64,000 nt of DNA from GCA-2737725 sp965229355 (GTDB lineage Bacteria > Pseudomonadota > Alphaproteobacteria > Rhodospirillales > Rhodospirillaceae), in the NCBI GenBank assembly GCA_965229355.1, contig OZ245869.1, forward strand, positions 4,030,001 to 4,094,000, in the 5' to 3' direction. Both the position numbers and the translations under genes were made by a program. Shown piece by piece: positions 24,819 through 34,727 of this stretch; position 1 is the stretch's first letter; each line of letters opens with the position of its first letter. Under the pieces are notes generated by a model. It was not told where the DNA came from and did not search any database. It saw only the letters and a list, made by a program, of their open reading frames with translations.

Positions 24819-27350
24819 ATGGAACCGCAGACGGCAATCCATCAGCAGCCTCTCCGCAGCACACGTGCCAGCGGCATCGCACTGATTGCCTGTGCATCGC
24901 TTGTGGTGTTGGCATCGTGGACGCTAGCTGGTCTTCAACTTTATGCCGATTATCAAAACCGCATTGCGTTAGGCAAAGCCAACATCACCAATCTCGCTGA
25001 TGTTTTAAGCGAACACACTGTTTCAAACTTGGAAGCTGTGGAACAGGCTGTCCTTGGCCTCGCCAGCACCTTGGATACTGAACGTTTAGACGATCCGCGT
25101 ACCGCGCCTGAAATTCATCAACTGCTTCAGCGCCGCAGGATTGCGACGCCAAACGTAGTTGAATACGTCGTCACTGACGTGAACAACATCGTCCGTCACA
25201 CAGCCAGTATGGAAAGCCCGCCACCGACGGACCTGTCAGATCGGCCTTTTGTTCCCATCATTAAAGCCCAGCACGGGGACAAGGCCTTTTTCGCCAGTCC
25301 TTCTTTGGGTCGATTTGAGGAGGGCAAAGAACGCACCATCGTTACCGTGTCGTATCGTCTGCAAAATAAGAACGGTGTATTTAAGGGCGGTATTCATGCC
25401 GCTGTTTCCATCGAACAATTGGGCCGTTCGCTGCGTGCGCTAAACCTTGGGCTCAACAGTATTGTGGGGGTTGTGCACTCGGACGGCACACTGCTTCTGC
25501 GTCACCCAGACCCCGATCAACGCGCGGGCCAGAATTACCTGCACCTGCCCGCCGTGCAACGCATGCTCAGTGATGCCAATGCCACGGGTATGATTGAAGT
25601 GGTTTACCCCAACGGCCTGCGGTATCAGGCGTACCGCCGTCTGCAAAATTATCCATACACGATTTATATTGCAGCCGCGGAACAGGACATCCTGGCCCCG
25701 TGGCGTGACAACGCGATTGCGACCATCATCGGCCAGGCTGCACTCACTCTGCTGATTGGGTTCTTAACTGTATTTGTCTCACGCGCGCTGAAACGCCGCA
25801 GCGCCATTGAGCAAGAGAACATCAAGCTGCTGCAAAGCGAACGCGCTGCCGCCAGAGACGCCGGTGAAACACGCGATGAAATTGCACGCGTGTTCGCGGC
25901 CACATCCGACGGTATTGTGATTTTTGATAAGGATTTTCGCTACATTTTTGCGAATGATGCCTTTGAGCGGATCACCGGTTCCCCCAAGAGTACGTTTCTG
26001 GGGGAGACGGTGTACGAACGCATGCCCGCCGGGTCAGCGATTATTAGGAACCTCGAACACTGCCGGGCCACGCAAAAAGGCATTGAATACGAGAATCACT
26101 TTATCGGCGGTGATGGCCTGAAGCACTGGGTTGAAGTGCGTATGTTTCCGTCGGGCGATAAAATCTCGGCTTATACGCGCGATGTCACCGAACGCCGCCA
26201 TGCCGAGCAGAAGATTTTAGAAGCACAGCGCATGGATGCTGTAGGGCGATTGGCTGGCGGCTTAGCGCACGACTTCAACAATATGCTGTCGGTTGTCGTC
26301 GGCAACATTGAAATGCTGCTGGGCAAGCTGACCGATCCCACCCAACTTCGGATGGCTGAGATGGTGCGCTTGGCGGCCATGCGCGGCGCAGAAGTGGTCA
26401 GCCGCCTGCTCTCGTTCGCCCGCCGCCAGCCGCTTGATCCGAAGCCGTTGAATATCGCGACCGTCATTAAAGACGTACAGAACTTGCTGCGCCGTTCGCT
26501 CCCGGAAAATGTTGAACTGGAATTCGTGCAATGCCCTGGGCTGTGGCAAGCCACCGCCGATACCGCCCAGCTTGATAATGCGCTGGTTAATCTGGTGATG
26601 AATGCGCGTGATGCCATGCCCCAGGGCGGTAAAATCACCATCGAAGTCGCCAACATTCATATCGATCAGAATTATGCAACATCCGCCGACATCACACCGG
26701 GCCAATATGTGCAGATCGCAGTGAGCGATACGGGCACCGGTATGCCGCCTGATGTGATGGCTCGTGCGTTTGAACCGTTCTTCACAACCAAGGCCGTCGG
26801 CAAAGGTACGGGCCTCGGGTTAAGCATGGTTTACGGCTTTGCACGTCAATCGGGGGGCCATGCGCGCATTTATTCTGAAATGAACCACGGCACGACCGTG
26901 AAGATGTATTTGCCGCGCGCGCCCGGCGTGAGCGATGACCTACCAACCTCATCATCATTACCCATTGCACCGCGTGGGTCTGAAACCATTCTGATGGTCG
27001 AAGACAACGACATGGTGCGCGAGTTTGTGGAAAATCTACTGACGGATTTAGGCTACAAGGTGCTAACGCATGCCGATGCCGAAAGCGCCCTTGCGGCCAT
27101 TGCCGACGGCATGAAGCCCGACATGCTGCTCAGCGATATCGTGCTGGCGGGCGCGTTAGACGGGCGACAACTGGGCGACGAAGTGAAGAAGACCCTGCCT
27201 GACCTTCCGATTTTGTATATGTCGGGCTATGCCGAAAATGCAGTGGTCCACCATGGCCGTATTGATGCCGGTGTGCAGCTGATCAGCAAACCTTTCCGCC
27301 GTTATGATATCGCCACCCGTATCCGGTCGGTGCTCAATCGTGAATCGTGA
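24819..27350 (+). CDS. PDC-PAS hybrid histidine kinase (paralogue 2 of 3, no GAF)
   Basis: An 843-residue kinase of the same design as the one at 12624 but without the GAF domain. It has TM1 at about 19-42, a periplasmic PDC/Cache sensor (about 45-295), TM2 (about 300-322), a coiled coil, a PAS domain (about 352-458), HisKA with His484 (GGLAHDFNNMLSV), an ATPase domain (LVMNARDAMPQGG, GTGLGLSMVYGFA) and a receiver (TILMVEDNDMVREFV, MLLSDIVLAG). ATG 24819, with GGGAAGG about 10 bases upstream, is chosen; the frame is open 42 codons further but that stretch does not look coding. No stand-alone receiver follows; the next kinase begins about 200 bases later. Confidence 0.9.
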   Translation: MEPQTAIHQQPLRSTRASGIALIACASLVVLASWTLAGLQLYADYQNRIALGKANITNLADVLSEHTVSNLEAVEQAVLGLASTLDTERLDDPRTAPEIHQLLQRRRIATPNVVEYVVTDVNNIVRHTASMESPPPTDLSDRPFVPIIKAQHGDKAFFASPSLGRFEEGKERTIVTVSYRLQNKNGVFKGGIHAAVSIEQLGRSLRALNLGLNSIVGVVHSDGTLLLRHPDPDQRAGQNYLHLPAVQRMLSDANATGMIEVVYPNGLRYQAYRRLQNYPYTIYIAAAEQDILAPWRDNAIATIIGQAALTLLIGFLTVFVSRALKRRSAIEQENIKLLQSERAAARDAGETRDEIARVFAATSDGIVIFDKDFRYIFANDAFERITGSPKSTFLGETVYERMPAGSAIIRNLEHCRATQKGIEYENHFIGGDGLKHWVEVRMFPSGDKISAYTRDVTERRHAEQKILEAQRMDAVGRLAGGLAHDFNNMLSVVVGNIEMLLGKLTDPTQLRMAEMVRLAAMRGAEVVSRLLSFARRQPLDPKPLNIATVIKDVQNLLRRSLPENVELEFVQCPGLWQATADTAQLDNALVNLVMNARDAMPQGGKITIEVANIHIDQNYATSADITPGQYVQIAVSDTGTGMPPDVMARAFEPFFTTKAVGKGTGLGLSMVYGFARQSGGHARIYSEMNHGTTVKMYLPRAPGVSDDLPTSSSLPIAPRGSETILMVEDNDMVREFVENLLTDLGYKVLTHADAESALAAIADGMKPDMLLSDIVLAGALDGRQLGDEVKKTLPDLPILYMSGYAENAVVHHGRIDAGVQLISKPFRRYDIATRIRSVLNRES

Positions 27351-27551
27351 CGGTTGTACGAGCATTTTCTTATACTTATCAATACTTTACATAAAAAATA
27401 AGCACACCGCAAACACGGTATTTCCCTACTCCAACAGGATAGTTTGGCGCAGGCATTATACTTTAGATCATTAGGGTTCGCGGGCCGGGTAAGTTCCTAT
27501 CGCGCCTAGAGTTTTTTGTATTTGTTCGCGTTCGCATATGTCGGGGAGCAT

Positions 27552-30500
27552 ATGAGAGCTGTACCAAGCCCCGCCATAACAGGATTGACCAAGAAGGCGC
27601 TGATACTGAGCGCTGTGGTCTTTATTGCGGCATCGTGGCTCCTGGAACTGGTCGATATGGTCAACGACCGGCAGAACCTTGTCACGCAAGGACTGGCCGA
27701 AATTGAAAACGACGCCTCGTTATTGCGCGACTACACCGGCGCAAAATTAGAGATTTTCCAGACGTCCCTGAAAGGCTTGGCGGCCCAAATCAAACCGCAA
27801 CAGGTCAGCGATCCTGCGGCGGCCGAAGAGCTTTTCACACTCCTCAGTTTGCGCCGTGGGCTTACCGCCGGTGTGCTGCAATACATTATCACCGACCAGA
27901 ACGGCATTGTGCGGCATTCATCTGAAAGTCGTTCACCCGCCGCACTTGATATGTCTGAGCGCCCGCACATGCAGCCGATCCGTGAAGGCCGGCTTGCTGA
28001 CACATTTATTTCGCCCGCACTCAAAGGCGAGTTTGGCATTACGACCGATAGATGGGTCTTCATTGCATCGCGACGCTTGGAACAAGCTGACGGAACCTAT
28101 GTAGGGGCCATCCATGCCGTCATCCCGATGGATGAGTTTGCGCCGGCATTCCGAACGGTAAAACTCAACGCCAATGGCGTCGTCGGCATCTTCCATCTGG
28201 ATGGCACGCTGATGTTGCGAAACCCAGATAGTGCGGAGTATGTCGGCAACAAATTCCTCAGCACCATATTCATGCAGCGCGTTCAGCAAAATCCTACGCG
28301 TGGTATTGTTGAGGTGCCTGAAATTGGGCGTTGGCAAATCTATGAGCGTGTCGGTGCAACACCGTTGATTGTGTATGTCGCGGCATTCAAAGACGACCTG
28401 CTGGAGCCATGGAAAGATAGCGTTATAAACACGCTGATCGAACAAACACTGTTAACGGCGCTGGTTACGTTTCTCACCATACTTGTCATTAAAACATTGA
28501 ACCGCCGCGCCGTAACGGACTACGAGCACCAGTCACGCCTGGAACGCCTGACAGACGTCACAGGCGACCTGATGGCCTGCACCGACCAACAGCAACTGGT
28601 GAACAAGGCCGTGGACGCTGCCCGCATGATTGTTCCCAGCCACCAGGCTGTTGCGTATTTCAGCGCCCTGGGTCGGCACGAGCACGGATTACATGCCGTA
28701 TCGCTGTCAGACAAATACGCGAAATGGCGCAACTACAATGCTCCGCGCGATGGCTCGGGCATTTACAGGCTGGTGATGGAAACAGGCGTGCCATTGCGTA
28801 TGACACAAGCCGAGTTGGAACAACACCCGTCGTGGCGTGGCTTTGGCACCGAGAAAGATCGTCACCCGCCCATGCGCGGCTGGCTCGCAGTGCCTCTACG
28901 CGCTCAAGACGGAAAATGTATCGGCGTCGTGCAACTGTCCGACCGCGAGACAGGTGAATTCGATGCCACCGATGAAGCGCTGTTTGCGCAACTTGCGCGA
29001 ATTATCTCGGTCGCGTTGCAGAACATTCACATGATCGAGGACACGGAGGCCGCGGCTGCCGATGCCCGCATGGCCCGCGACGAAATGGCGAAGGTCTTCG
29101 CCTCGACCTCCGACGGTATTGTGATTTTCGATAACGAACTGCGCTATACATACGTGAACGATGTGTTCTGCCGTATTTCGGCAACGCCGCGGGAGAAATT
29201 GGTCGGGGTGAAATTTACGGAACGCCCTGGCTATGATTTAAAAACGCTAGCGAAGTTACAAGACTGCCGTAGCTCGGGCAGCAGCATTGAGTTCGAGAAC
29301 ACATTCAAAGCTCAGGATGGTATTCAGCGATGGGTGGAAGTGAAAGCATTCCCCGTCGATGATAAAATTTCGCTGTTCATTCGTGACGTAACTGAAAAAC
29401 GATTAAGCGAACAAAAGCTGATGGAAGCGCAGCGCATGGATGCGGTGGGCCGCTTGACCGGTGGCTTAGCGCACGACTTCAACAACATGCTGGCCGTAAT
29501 CATGGGCAACACCGAGATGTTGCTGGCCAAGCTTTCAGACCATGCGCAAATCCGTTCAGCAGAGCTGATCCGCACAGCAGCCAAACGCGGCGCCGATGTG
29601 ATCAGCCGCCTGCTCTCATTCGCACGCCGCCAGCCACTTGATCCCAAAGCTGTGGACGTGGGGGCTGTGGTGCGCGAAGTACAGTCGCTCTTGCGGCGCT
29701 CGTTGCCGGAAAACGTCTCATTTGAATTTGTGCACTCGGCTGGCTTATGGCGCGCCAACGCCGACTTAGCGCAGCTTGAAAATGTGATGGTGAATCTAGT
29801 CATCAATGCACGCGATGCATTGCCCAACGGCGGCAAGGTGACAATTGAAGCAAGCAACGCGCATTTAGATAGCCGCTATGCTGACGATGCTGAAGTCCCA
29901 GCTGGCCAATATGTATTGCTCGCGGTCAGCGATACGGGCGTGGGCATGCCACCCGAAATCGCCGCCAAAGCTTTCGAGCCGTTTTTCACCACCAAGGGTG
30001 TCGGCAAAGGCACAGGGCTTGGCTTAAGCATGGTCTACGGCTTCGCCAAACAATCCGGTGGTCATGTGCGCCTGTATTCCGAGCCGGGCCAAGGCACCAC
30101 AGTGAAGCTTTATCTGCCACGCGCTCAAGGCATCTCGGAAGTGATTCTGCCGCAGGAAGAACAGCCCACCGTCCCGGGCGGCACTGAAACTATTCTTCTG
30201 GTGGAAGACGAAGATATGGTGCGCGAATTTGTCCAAGTTATGCTGATTGATTTGGGCTACCGCGTCATCAGTCACCGTGATGCGGAAAGTGCATGGGATG
30301 AAATTGTCTCAGGCTTGAAGCCCGATGCGCTGCTCACCGACCTGATTTTGCCGGGCGAAATGAATGGGCGTCAGCTAGCCGAACGTGTTGCAAAAATGCG
30401 CCCCGGAATCAGCATTCTTTATATGTCTGGCTATACAGAAAATGCCATCGTTCATCATGGCCGTTTGGATCCTGGGGTTAATCTGCTGTCGAAACCATTC

Positions 30501-30581
30501 CGCAGATATGATCTCGCGGTAAAATTGCGGGCTGTCATTACTGCTAGCAATGCTACTATGCTCACCGCCATGACGAAATGA
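27552..30581 (+). CDS. PDC-GAF-PAS hybrid histidine kinase (paralogue 3 of 3)
   Basis: A 1009-residue kinase with TM1 (about 16-36), a PDC/Cache sensor (about 40-285), TM2 (about 292-314), a GAF-like domain (about 325-492) with the block RGFGTEKDRHPPMRGWLAVP shared with the 12.6-kb kinase, PAS (about 508-612), HisKA with His641, an ATPase domain and a receiver (TILLVEDEDMVREFV, ALLTDLILPGEMNG). Its kinase core and receiver are close to those of the 24.8-kb gene. ATG 27552 is chosen over a TTG at 27516; a GGGGAG lies 3 bases upstream, closer than usual. Its stop overlaps the next receiver start as ATGA. Confidence 0.9.
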   Translation: MRAVPSPAITGLTKKALILSAVVFIAASWLLELVDMVNDRQNLVTQGLAEIENDASLLRDYTGAKLEIFQTSLKGLAAQIKPQQVSDPAAAEELFTLLSLRRGLTAGVLQYIITDQNGIVRHSSESRSPAALDMSERPHMQPIREGRLADTFISPALKGEFGITTDRWVFIASRRLEQADGTYVGAIHAVIPMDEFAPAFRTVKLNANGVVGIFHLDGTLMLRNPDSAEYVGNKFLSTIFMQRVQQNPTRGIVEVPEIGRWQIYERVGATPLIVYVAAFKDDLLEPWKDSVINTLIEQTLLTALVTFLTILVIKTLNRRAVTDYEHQSRLERLTDVTGDLMACTDQQQLVNKAVDAARMIVPSHQAVAYFSALGRHEHGLHAVSLSDKYAKWRNYNAPRDGSGIYRLVMETGVPLRMTQAELEQHPSWRGFGTEKDRHPPMRGWLAVPLRAQDGKCIGVVQLSDRETGEFDATDEALFAQLARIISVALQNIHMIEDTEAAAADARMARDEMAKVFASTSDGIVIFDNELRYTYVNDVFCRISATPREKLVGVKFTERPGYDLKTLAKLQDCRSSGSSIEFENTFKAQDGIQRWVEVKAFPVDDKISLFIRDVTEKRLSEQKLMEAQRMDAVGRLTGGLAHDFNNMLAVIMGNTEMLLAKLSDHAQIRSAELIRTAAKRGADVISRLLSFARRQPLDPKAVDVGAVVREVQSLLRRSLPENVSFEFVHSAGLWRANADLAQLENVMVNLVINARDALPNGGKVTIEASNAHLDSRYADDAEVPAGQYVLLAVSDTGVGMPPEIAAKAFEPFFTTKGVGKGTGLGLSMVYGFAKQSGGHVRLYSEPGQGTTVKLYLPRAQGISEVILPQEEQPTVPGGTETILLVEDEDMVREFVQVMLIDLGYRVISHRDAESAWDEIVSGLKPDALLTDLILPGEMNGRQLAERVAKMRPGISILYMSGYTENAIVHHGRLDPGVNLLSKPFRRYDLAVKLRAVITASNATMLTAMTK

Positions 30582-30988
30582 ATGCCATGAATGATGCCGG
30601 GGGATGCGCGTTGGCTGAAGTTCTGTTGATTGATGACGACGATTTGATTCGCGAAAGCTTGGAAGCAGCCTTGTTGCACTATGGGCACCAGGTACGTCTG
30701 GCTAACGGTGCGCGCACGGCGTTCCAGATGATCGAAGAACGCTTACCGCAAGTGGTCGTAACCGACATTATGATGCCCGATATCGATGGCATCGGCGTGG
30801 TGCAGGAAGTGAAGAAGCGCTGGCCCACCCTGCCCGTGATTGCTATCTCCGGCGGCGGTATGTCACCTAGCGACGACATTCTGACCATGGCCAGCGTGTT
30901 GGGTGCGACTGCAACATTATCCAAGCCGTTCGATATCGCCGAGCTGTCCCGCATCATCACGCGCGCGGCCAACCCTGCTGCGGCGTAG
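30578..30988 (+). CDS. Single-domain response regulator (receiver only)
   Basis: A 136-residue CheY-like protein: LLIDDDDLIRESLE acidic pair, VVVTDIMMPDIDG with the phospho-Asp, AISGGG in the switch Ser/Thr position and LSKPFD. It overlaps the kinase stop codon by four bases (ATGA), so the two are translationally coupled and probably form one phosphorelay. It is a relative of the receiver at 15828. Confidence 0.9.
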   Translation: MNAMNDAGGCALAEVLLIDDDDLIRESLEAALLHYGHQVRLANGARTAFQMIEERLPQVVVTDIMMPDIDGIGVVQEVKKRWPTLPVIAISGGGMSPSDDILTMASVLGATATLSKPFDIAELSRIITRAANPAAA

Positions 30989-31102
30989 TCCGCGATAGAA
31001 CAGCGTGACCAATACGAAACCGCTGCGCTTTCTCAATTGAATCATCAGTCGCATATGTTATGGCCAACAGCCCTGTAACATTCGCTTTATAACGGTACTA
31101 CC

Positions 31103-31930
31103 TTGGACCCCATTCTCATTTTCAAATCCATCATCATGGGGTTGGTGGAAGGCATTACCGAATTCCTTCCGATCTCAAGCACCGGTCACCTTATCCTTGC
31201 TGGTAATCTTTTGGACTTTCCGGCCCCCAGCCAGCGGGGCATTTATGAAGTATTCATTCAGTTAGGGGCGGTTCTCGCGGTAGTGTGGCACTATCGCGTG
31301 AAACTCATCCAAACAGCTTTGGGTGTCATTCGCCCGGGCCCTCAACGCACATTGTTCGTCGGCGTTGCCATCGCTTTCATACCTGCGGTCATATTGGGCT
31401 TGATATTGGGCAGCACTATCAAAGCCGTCTTATTTCACCCCGTCCCTGTGGCCTTGGCATTCATTTTTGGCGGCTTACTGATTCTATGGGCGGAAAAGCG
31501 CTCACATACCGTCGTCGCCGAAACATTGGATGGCATCACCCTGCAACAGGCTTTTGTGGTGGGCTTAGCCCAGTGCTTGGCACTTATCCCCGGCATATCA
31601 CGATCAGGGGCAACGATTATCGGCGGATTATTCTTAGGTCTTTCCCGGACTGCCGCAACTGAGTTTTCGTTCTTCTTAGGCATCCCGACGCTGGCGGGCG
31701 CAGCACTTTACAGCCTATACAAAGCACGCGACCAACTGAGTGGCAGCGATATTGAAATTTTCGCTGTCGGGCTTGCGGTATCGTTCTTAAGCGCGCTGGT
31801 GGTTATTCGCGCCCTACTTCACTTCATCTCCAAACATTCGTTTGTGGTGTTTGCATGGTACCGGATTGGATTTGGATTGCTGGTGCTCGCCACGGCATAT
31901 TTTGGACTGGTCGCATGGGCCGATTTTTAA
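31103..31930 (+). CDS. uppP: Undecaprenyl-diphosphatase (BacA/UppP)
   Basis: A 275-residue multi-pass membrane enzyme that dephosphorylates undecaprenyl diphosphate to recycle the peptidoglycan lipid carrier. Motif 1 is EGITEFLPISSTGHL (about 17-31) and motif 2 is PGISRSGATII (about 172-182). The TTG at 31103 is chosen because the family normally has about 15 residues before the first motif; no strong ribosome site precedes it and the next ATG (31136) would remove part of the first helix. Single gene, convergent with infA. Confidence 0.93.
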   Translation: MDPILIFKSIIMGLVEGITEFLPISSTGHLILAGNLLDFPAPSQRGIYEVFIQLGAVLAVVWHYRVKLIQTALGVIRPGPQRTLFVGVAIAFIPAVILGLILGSTIKAVLFHPVPVALAFIFGGLLILWAEKRSHTVVAETLDGITLQQAFVVGLAQCLALIPGISRSGATIIGGLFLGLSRTAATEFSFFLGIPTLAGAALYSLYKARDQLSGSDIEIFAVGLAVSFLSALVVIRALLHFISKHSFVVFAWYRIGFGLLVLATAYFGLVAWADF

Positions 31931-31958
31931 AGACGAGCAGCACGATCCCAGAAACAAC

Positions 31959-31985
31959 AAAGCCCGCGACAGTATCGCGGGCTTT
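31959..31985. terminator. Bidirectional terminator between uppP and infA
   Basis: A perfect 10-bp stem AAAGCCCGCG/CGCGGGCTTT with a 7-base loop and T tail. The A run on the other side serves the minus strand. Confidence 0.9.
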
Positions 31986-32009
31986 TGCATTTTGGCTGAG
32001 GTCTCAGCC

Positions 32010-32231
32010 TTAGTCTTTATGTCTAAAGACGAGACGACCCTTATCCAAATCATAAGGCGAGATTTCGACCTGAACCTTGTCACCCGTCATGGTGCGGATA
32101 CGGTTCTTCTTCATACGGCCAGAGGTATAGGCAATCACTTCATGCCCGTTGCTCAGTTTCACCCGGAAGCGCGCATCGGGCAGAACCTCGGTCACGAGGC
32201 CCTCAAACATAAGCAATTCCTCTTTCGCCAT
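32010..32231 (-). CDS. infA: Translation initiation factor IF-1
   Basis: A 73-residue S1-like OB-fold protein: MAKEELLMFEGLVTEVLP, FRVKLSNGHEVIAYTSG, RMKKNRIRTMTGDKVQVE and the ending DKGRLVFRHKD, like the IF-1 of Rhodospirillales-type alphaproteobacteria. It binds the ribosomal A site during initiation. ATG 32231 matches the family start; the frame extends 14 codons upstream without homology. Confidence 0.96.
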   Translation of the reverse strand: MAKEELLMFEGLVTEVLPDARFRVKLSNGHEVIAYTSGRMKKNRIRTMTGDKVQVEISPYDLDKGRLVFRHKD

Positions 32232-32457
32232 GTAGATCGTTCCCTGGTAGCCAAAAACCAAAACCCCAGACAACAGGTTGGGGCGGCTGCGTTATAGCGA
32301 TGCTTGGAGCGTCTTGCACGTTCTTTGTGAAGCCTGACGCCCCCTTTTATATCAAGCCTTTAGGGGCCAGATTGGCCCCCATATCCACTACAACCGGCAA
32401 TTTTTGCGGTTTTGGCGTGCGTTTCGCTATTTTCGCAGGCGAAACAGCCGACTTGGA

Positions 32458-32495
32458 CCAAAAACAAAACGGGCCACGGCATGTACCGTGGCCCG
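32458..32495 (-). terminator. Terminator of the DEAD-box helicase
   Basis: A 10-bp stem CGGGCCACGG/CCGTGGCCCG with a 6-base loop at 32470-32495. Read on the minus strand it is followed by GTTTTGTTTTTGG. It lies 30 bases after the helicase stop codon. Confidence 0.88.
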
Positions 32496-32525
32496 CTGTT
32501 ATTTCAGCCAGTTAAGGGCTTAGCC

Positions 32526-34727
32526 TTAACCGTGGTTCTTCTTGCGTTGCATAGGGCGATCAGCGCCTGCATCGCGGCGTTGTCCTTGGTCGCGACTGCG
32601 GTCGCGGTTTTGACCTTGGCCATGTTGTTTGTGTCCACCAGGTTTACCACCGAAGGATTTGCCGCCGGGCTTGCCGCCAAACGATTTGAAGGGGCGGTCT
32701 CCATCGCGGCGCGGTCCGCGCGATTCACCACGGGTGTTGTCACCTTGCTCGCGGACATCGCGTTGACGTTCTTCATGCTTGGTATTGCCAAAATGACGCT
32801 CGGCATGACTACGGTCGGCTTGTGCGCGATTTTGATGCTCGCCTTGATTTTCAAACGTGCGGCCTTCATTGCGGTTATCACGGTCGCGATGACCGAACGA
32901 ACGCTCACCTTGAGGGCGATCACCTTGAGGACGGTCGCCTTTGTTGCGGTCAAAACGCGGACGATCACCATGATTGCGATCACCGAATTTACGTTCACCG
33001 CGATTTTCAAAGTTACGGCCCTCGCCGCCTTTATTAAAGGGACGGCCTTCACCGCGCGGTTTGAACTCTTTGCGTTCACCACGATTTTCTGAATTGCGTC
33101 CTTCGCTGCGGTTGTCACCACCGCGATCGCCACGAAAATCTTTACGTGGGCCACGTTTATCACCGTGGAAATCTTTGCGCGGACCACGATTCTCACGGCG
33201 ACCTTCGCCATGATTTTCACGCTGTGGCGCTGCACCTTCGCTCAACGGATCAAACGATTGCTGAGCATCAGCGACAAATGTTTCAGCAGACTGTTCGGTG
33301 CGGTTTTCAAAACGGTTACGACCACCTTGACGGTTTTGGCGATCTGCACGCTCGGCATCGCGGTCACGATTGCCACCAGCGAAGCTACGCGGTTCACGCG
33401 GCGGACGCGGGCCACGGCTGCCATCGCGTGAGTCGGTTTTAGCACCCGCAGCAGCGGGGCCCGTGAAGTTGTGCTCAGCGACCGGGATCGCACGCTTGGT
33501 GAAGCGCTCGATATCTTTCAGGAAGCCCTTCTCCAACTTATCGCAGAACGAGAATGCAATACCTTCAGCACCTGCGCGGGCCGTACGGCCAATGCGGTGA
33601 ACATAGCTTTCAGGTTGGTTCGGGAGTTCGTAGTTGATGACGTGGCTGATGTCGGAGACGTGAATACCGCGTGCTGCGATATCGGTGGCCACCAGAACGC
33701 GGGCTTTGCCGCTCTTGAAGTTGTTCAGCGCATGTTGGCGCGCATTTTGCGACTTGTTACCGTGAATGGCATCAGCCGATACACCGGCCTTTTCCAAATG
33801 CTCCGACACTTTGTTGGCGGCGTGCTTGGTACGAGTGAACACGACAACGCGGCTTAAAGCCGGATCATCCAGCAGGTTCAGCAACAGTTCGCGTTTGCGC
33901 GGACCATCGACAAAAAACACCTTCTGTTCGATGCGCTCGACCGTGATGACCTTCGGTGTCACTTCAACGCGCACCGGATCGTTCAGCAAACGCTCGGCCA
34001 GGTGGGCAATTTCTTTCGGCATGGTGGCCGAGAACAACAACGACTGACGTTTTTCCGGCAGCATTGCCGAAATCTTATTCACTTCGCGAATGAAGCCCAT
34101 ATCAAGCATGCGATCGGCTTCGTCCAATACGAACATTTCGACGTCGTCGAATTTAATGTGGCGGCGGCTGGCCAAGTCCATCAAACGACCTGGGGTCGCA
34201 ATCAAGACATCAACGCCAACGCCCATGGCTTTGATTTGGTGCATTTCGGAAACGCCACCAAACACGGCGCAGGTGCGCACTTTCATGTGCTTGCCGTAAT
34301 GGCGGATGTTTTCAGTGATCTGCACAACCAGTTCACGCGTCGGCGCCAGAATAAGCGCACGCATGGTTTTTGATGCAGGGCGTTTCGGGTTCAGCGCAAT
34401 GGCGTTCAAAATCGGCAGAGCAAACGCAGCGGTTTTGCCGGTGCCGGTTTGCGCAATGCCTAAAATGTCGCGGCCTTCCATCAAAGCCGGAATAGCGCGT
34501 TCTTGGATTGGGGTTGGTGTGGTGTAGCCTTGGCCTACCAACGCACGTTGGATCGGCTCGGCTAAGCCAAAATTGATGAAGCCGTTTTCGCCGGTGAACG
34601 AGTCAGGCGCGCTATCGGCAATTTCATCAAGTGAAGGCGCTGGGTTTGCAGCGATCACTGCAATATTCGGGGTTTCAGAGTAGGCTGTTTGTGAAGCTTC
34701 TTGTTCGTTTTCAATCACGTTATTCAA
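32526..34727 (-). CDS. rhlE: DEAD-box RNA helicase (RhlE type) with long Arg/Gly/Asp-rich tail
   Basis: A helicase of about 733 residues. The core shows the Q-motif region (FGLAEPIQRALVGQGYTTPTPIQ), motif I AQTGTGKT (about 92-99), VLDEADRMLDMGF, SATMP and HRIGRTARAG. From about residue 445 to the end the protein is low-complexity, rich in R, G, N, D, F and H (repeats like GDRP, ENRGE, FGGKPGG), a disordered RNA-binding tail of nearly 290 residues that is long for the family. The start is uncertain: TTG 34727 has AGGA 8 bases upstream; an ATG at 34793 and further upstream codons are in frame. A role in ribosome assembly or cold adaptation is usual for RhlE-type enzymes. Confidence 0.9.
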   Translation of the reverse strand: MNNVIENEQEASQTAYSETPNIAVIAANPAPSLDEIADSAPDSFTGENGFINFGLAEPIQRALVGQGYTTPTPIQERAIPALMEGRDILGIAQTGTGKTAAFALPILNAIALNPKRPASKTMRALILAPTRELVVQITENIRHYGKHMKVRTCAVFGGVSEMHQIKAMGVGVDVLIATPGRLMDLASRRHIKFDDVEMFVLDEADRMLDMGFIREVNKISAMLPEKRQSLLFSATMPKEIAHLAERLLNDPVRVEVTPKVITVERIEQKVFFVDGPRKRELLLNLLDDPALSRVVVFTRTKHAANKVSEHLEKAGVSADAIHGNKSQNARQHALNNFKSGKARVLVATDIAARGIHVSDISHVINYELPNQPESYVHRIGRTARAGAEGIAFSFCDKLEKGFLKDIERFTKRAIPVAEHNFTGPAAAGAKTDSRDGSRGPRPPREPRSFAGGNRDRDAERADRQNRQGGRNRFENRTEQSAETFVADAQQSFDPLSEGAAPQRENHGEGRRENRGPRKDFHGDKRGPRKDFRGDRGGDNRSEGRNSENRGERKEFKPRGEGRPFNKGGEGRNFENRGERKFGDRNHGDRPRFDRNKGDRPQGDRPQGERSFGHRDRDNRNEGRTFENQGEHQNRAQADRSHAERHFGNTKHEERQRDVREQGDNTRGESRGPRRDGDRPFKSFGGKPGGKSFGGKPGGHKQHGQGQNRDRSRDQGQRRDAGADRPMQRKKNHG

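Noticed and set aside
32412..33235. Long open frames on both strands over the helicase tail
   Set aside because: They arise from the repetitive, biased codons of the Arg/Gly/Asp-rich tail; their translations are simple repeats of Ala, Thr, Ile and Val.
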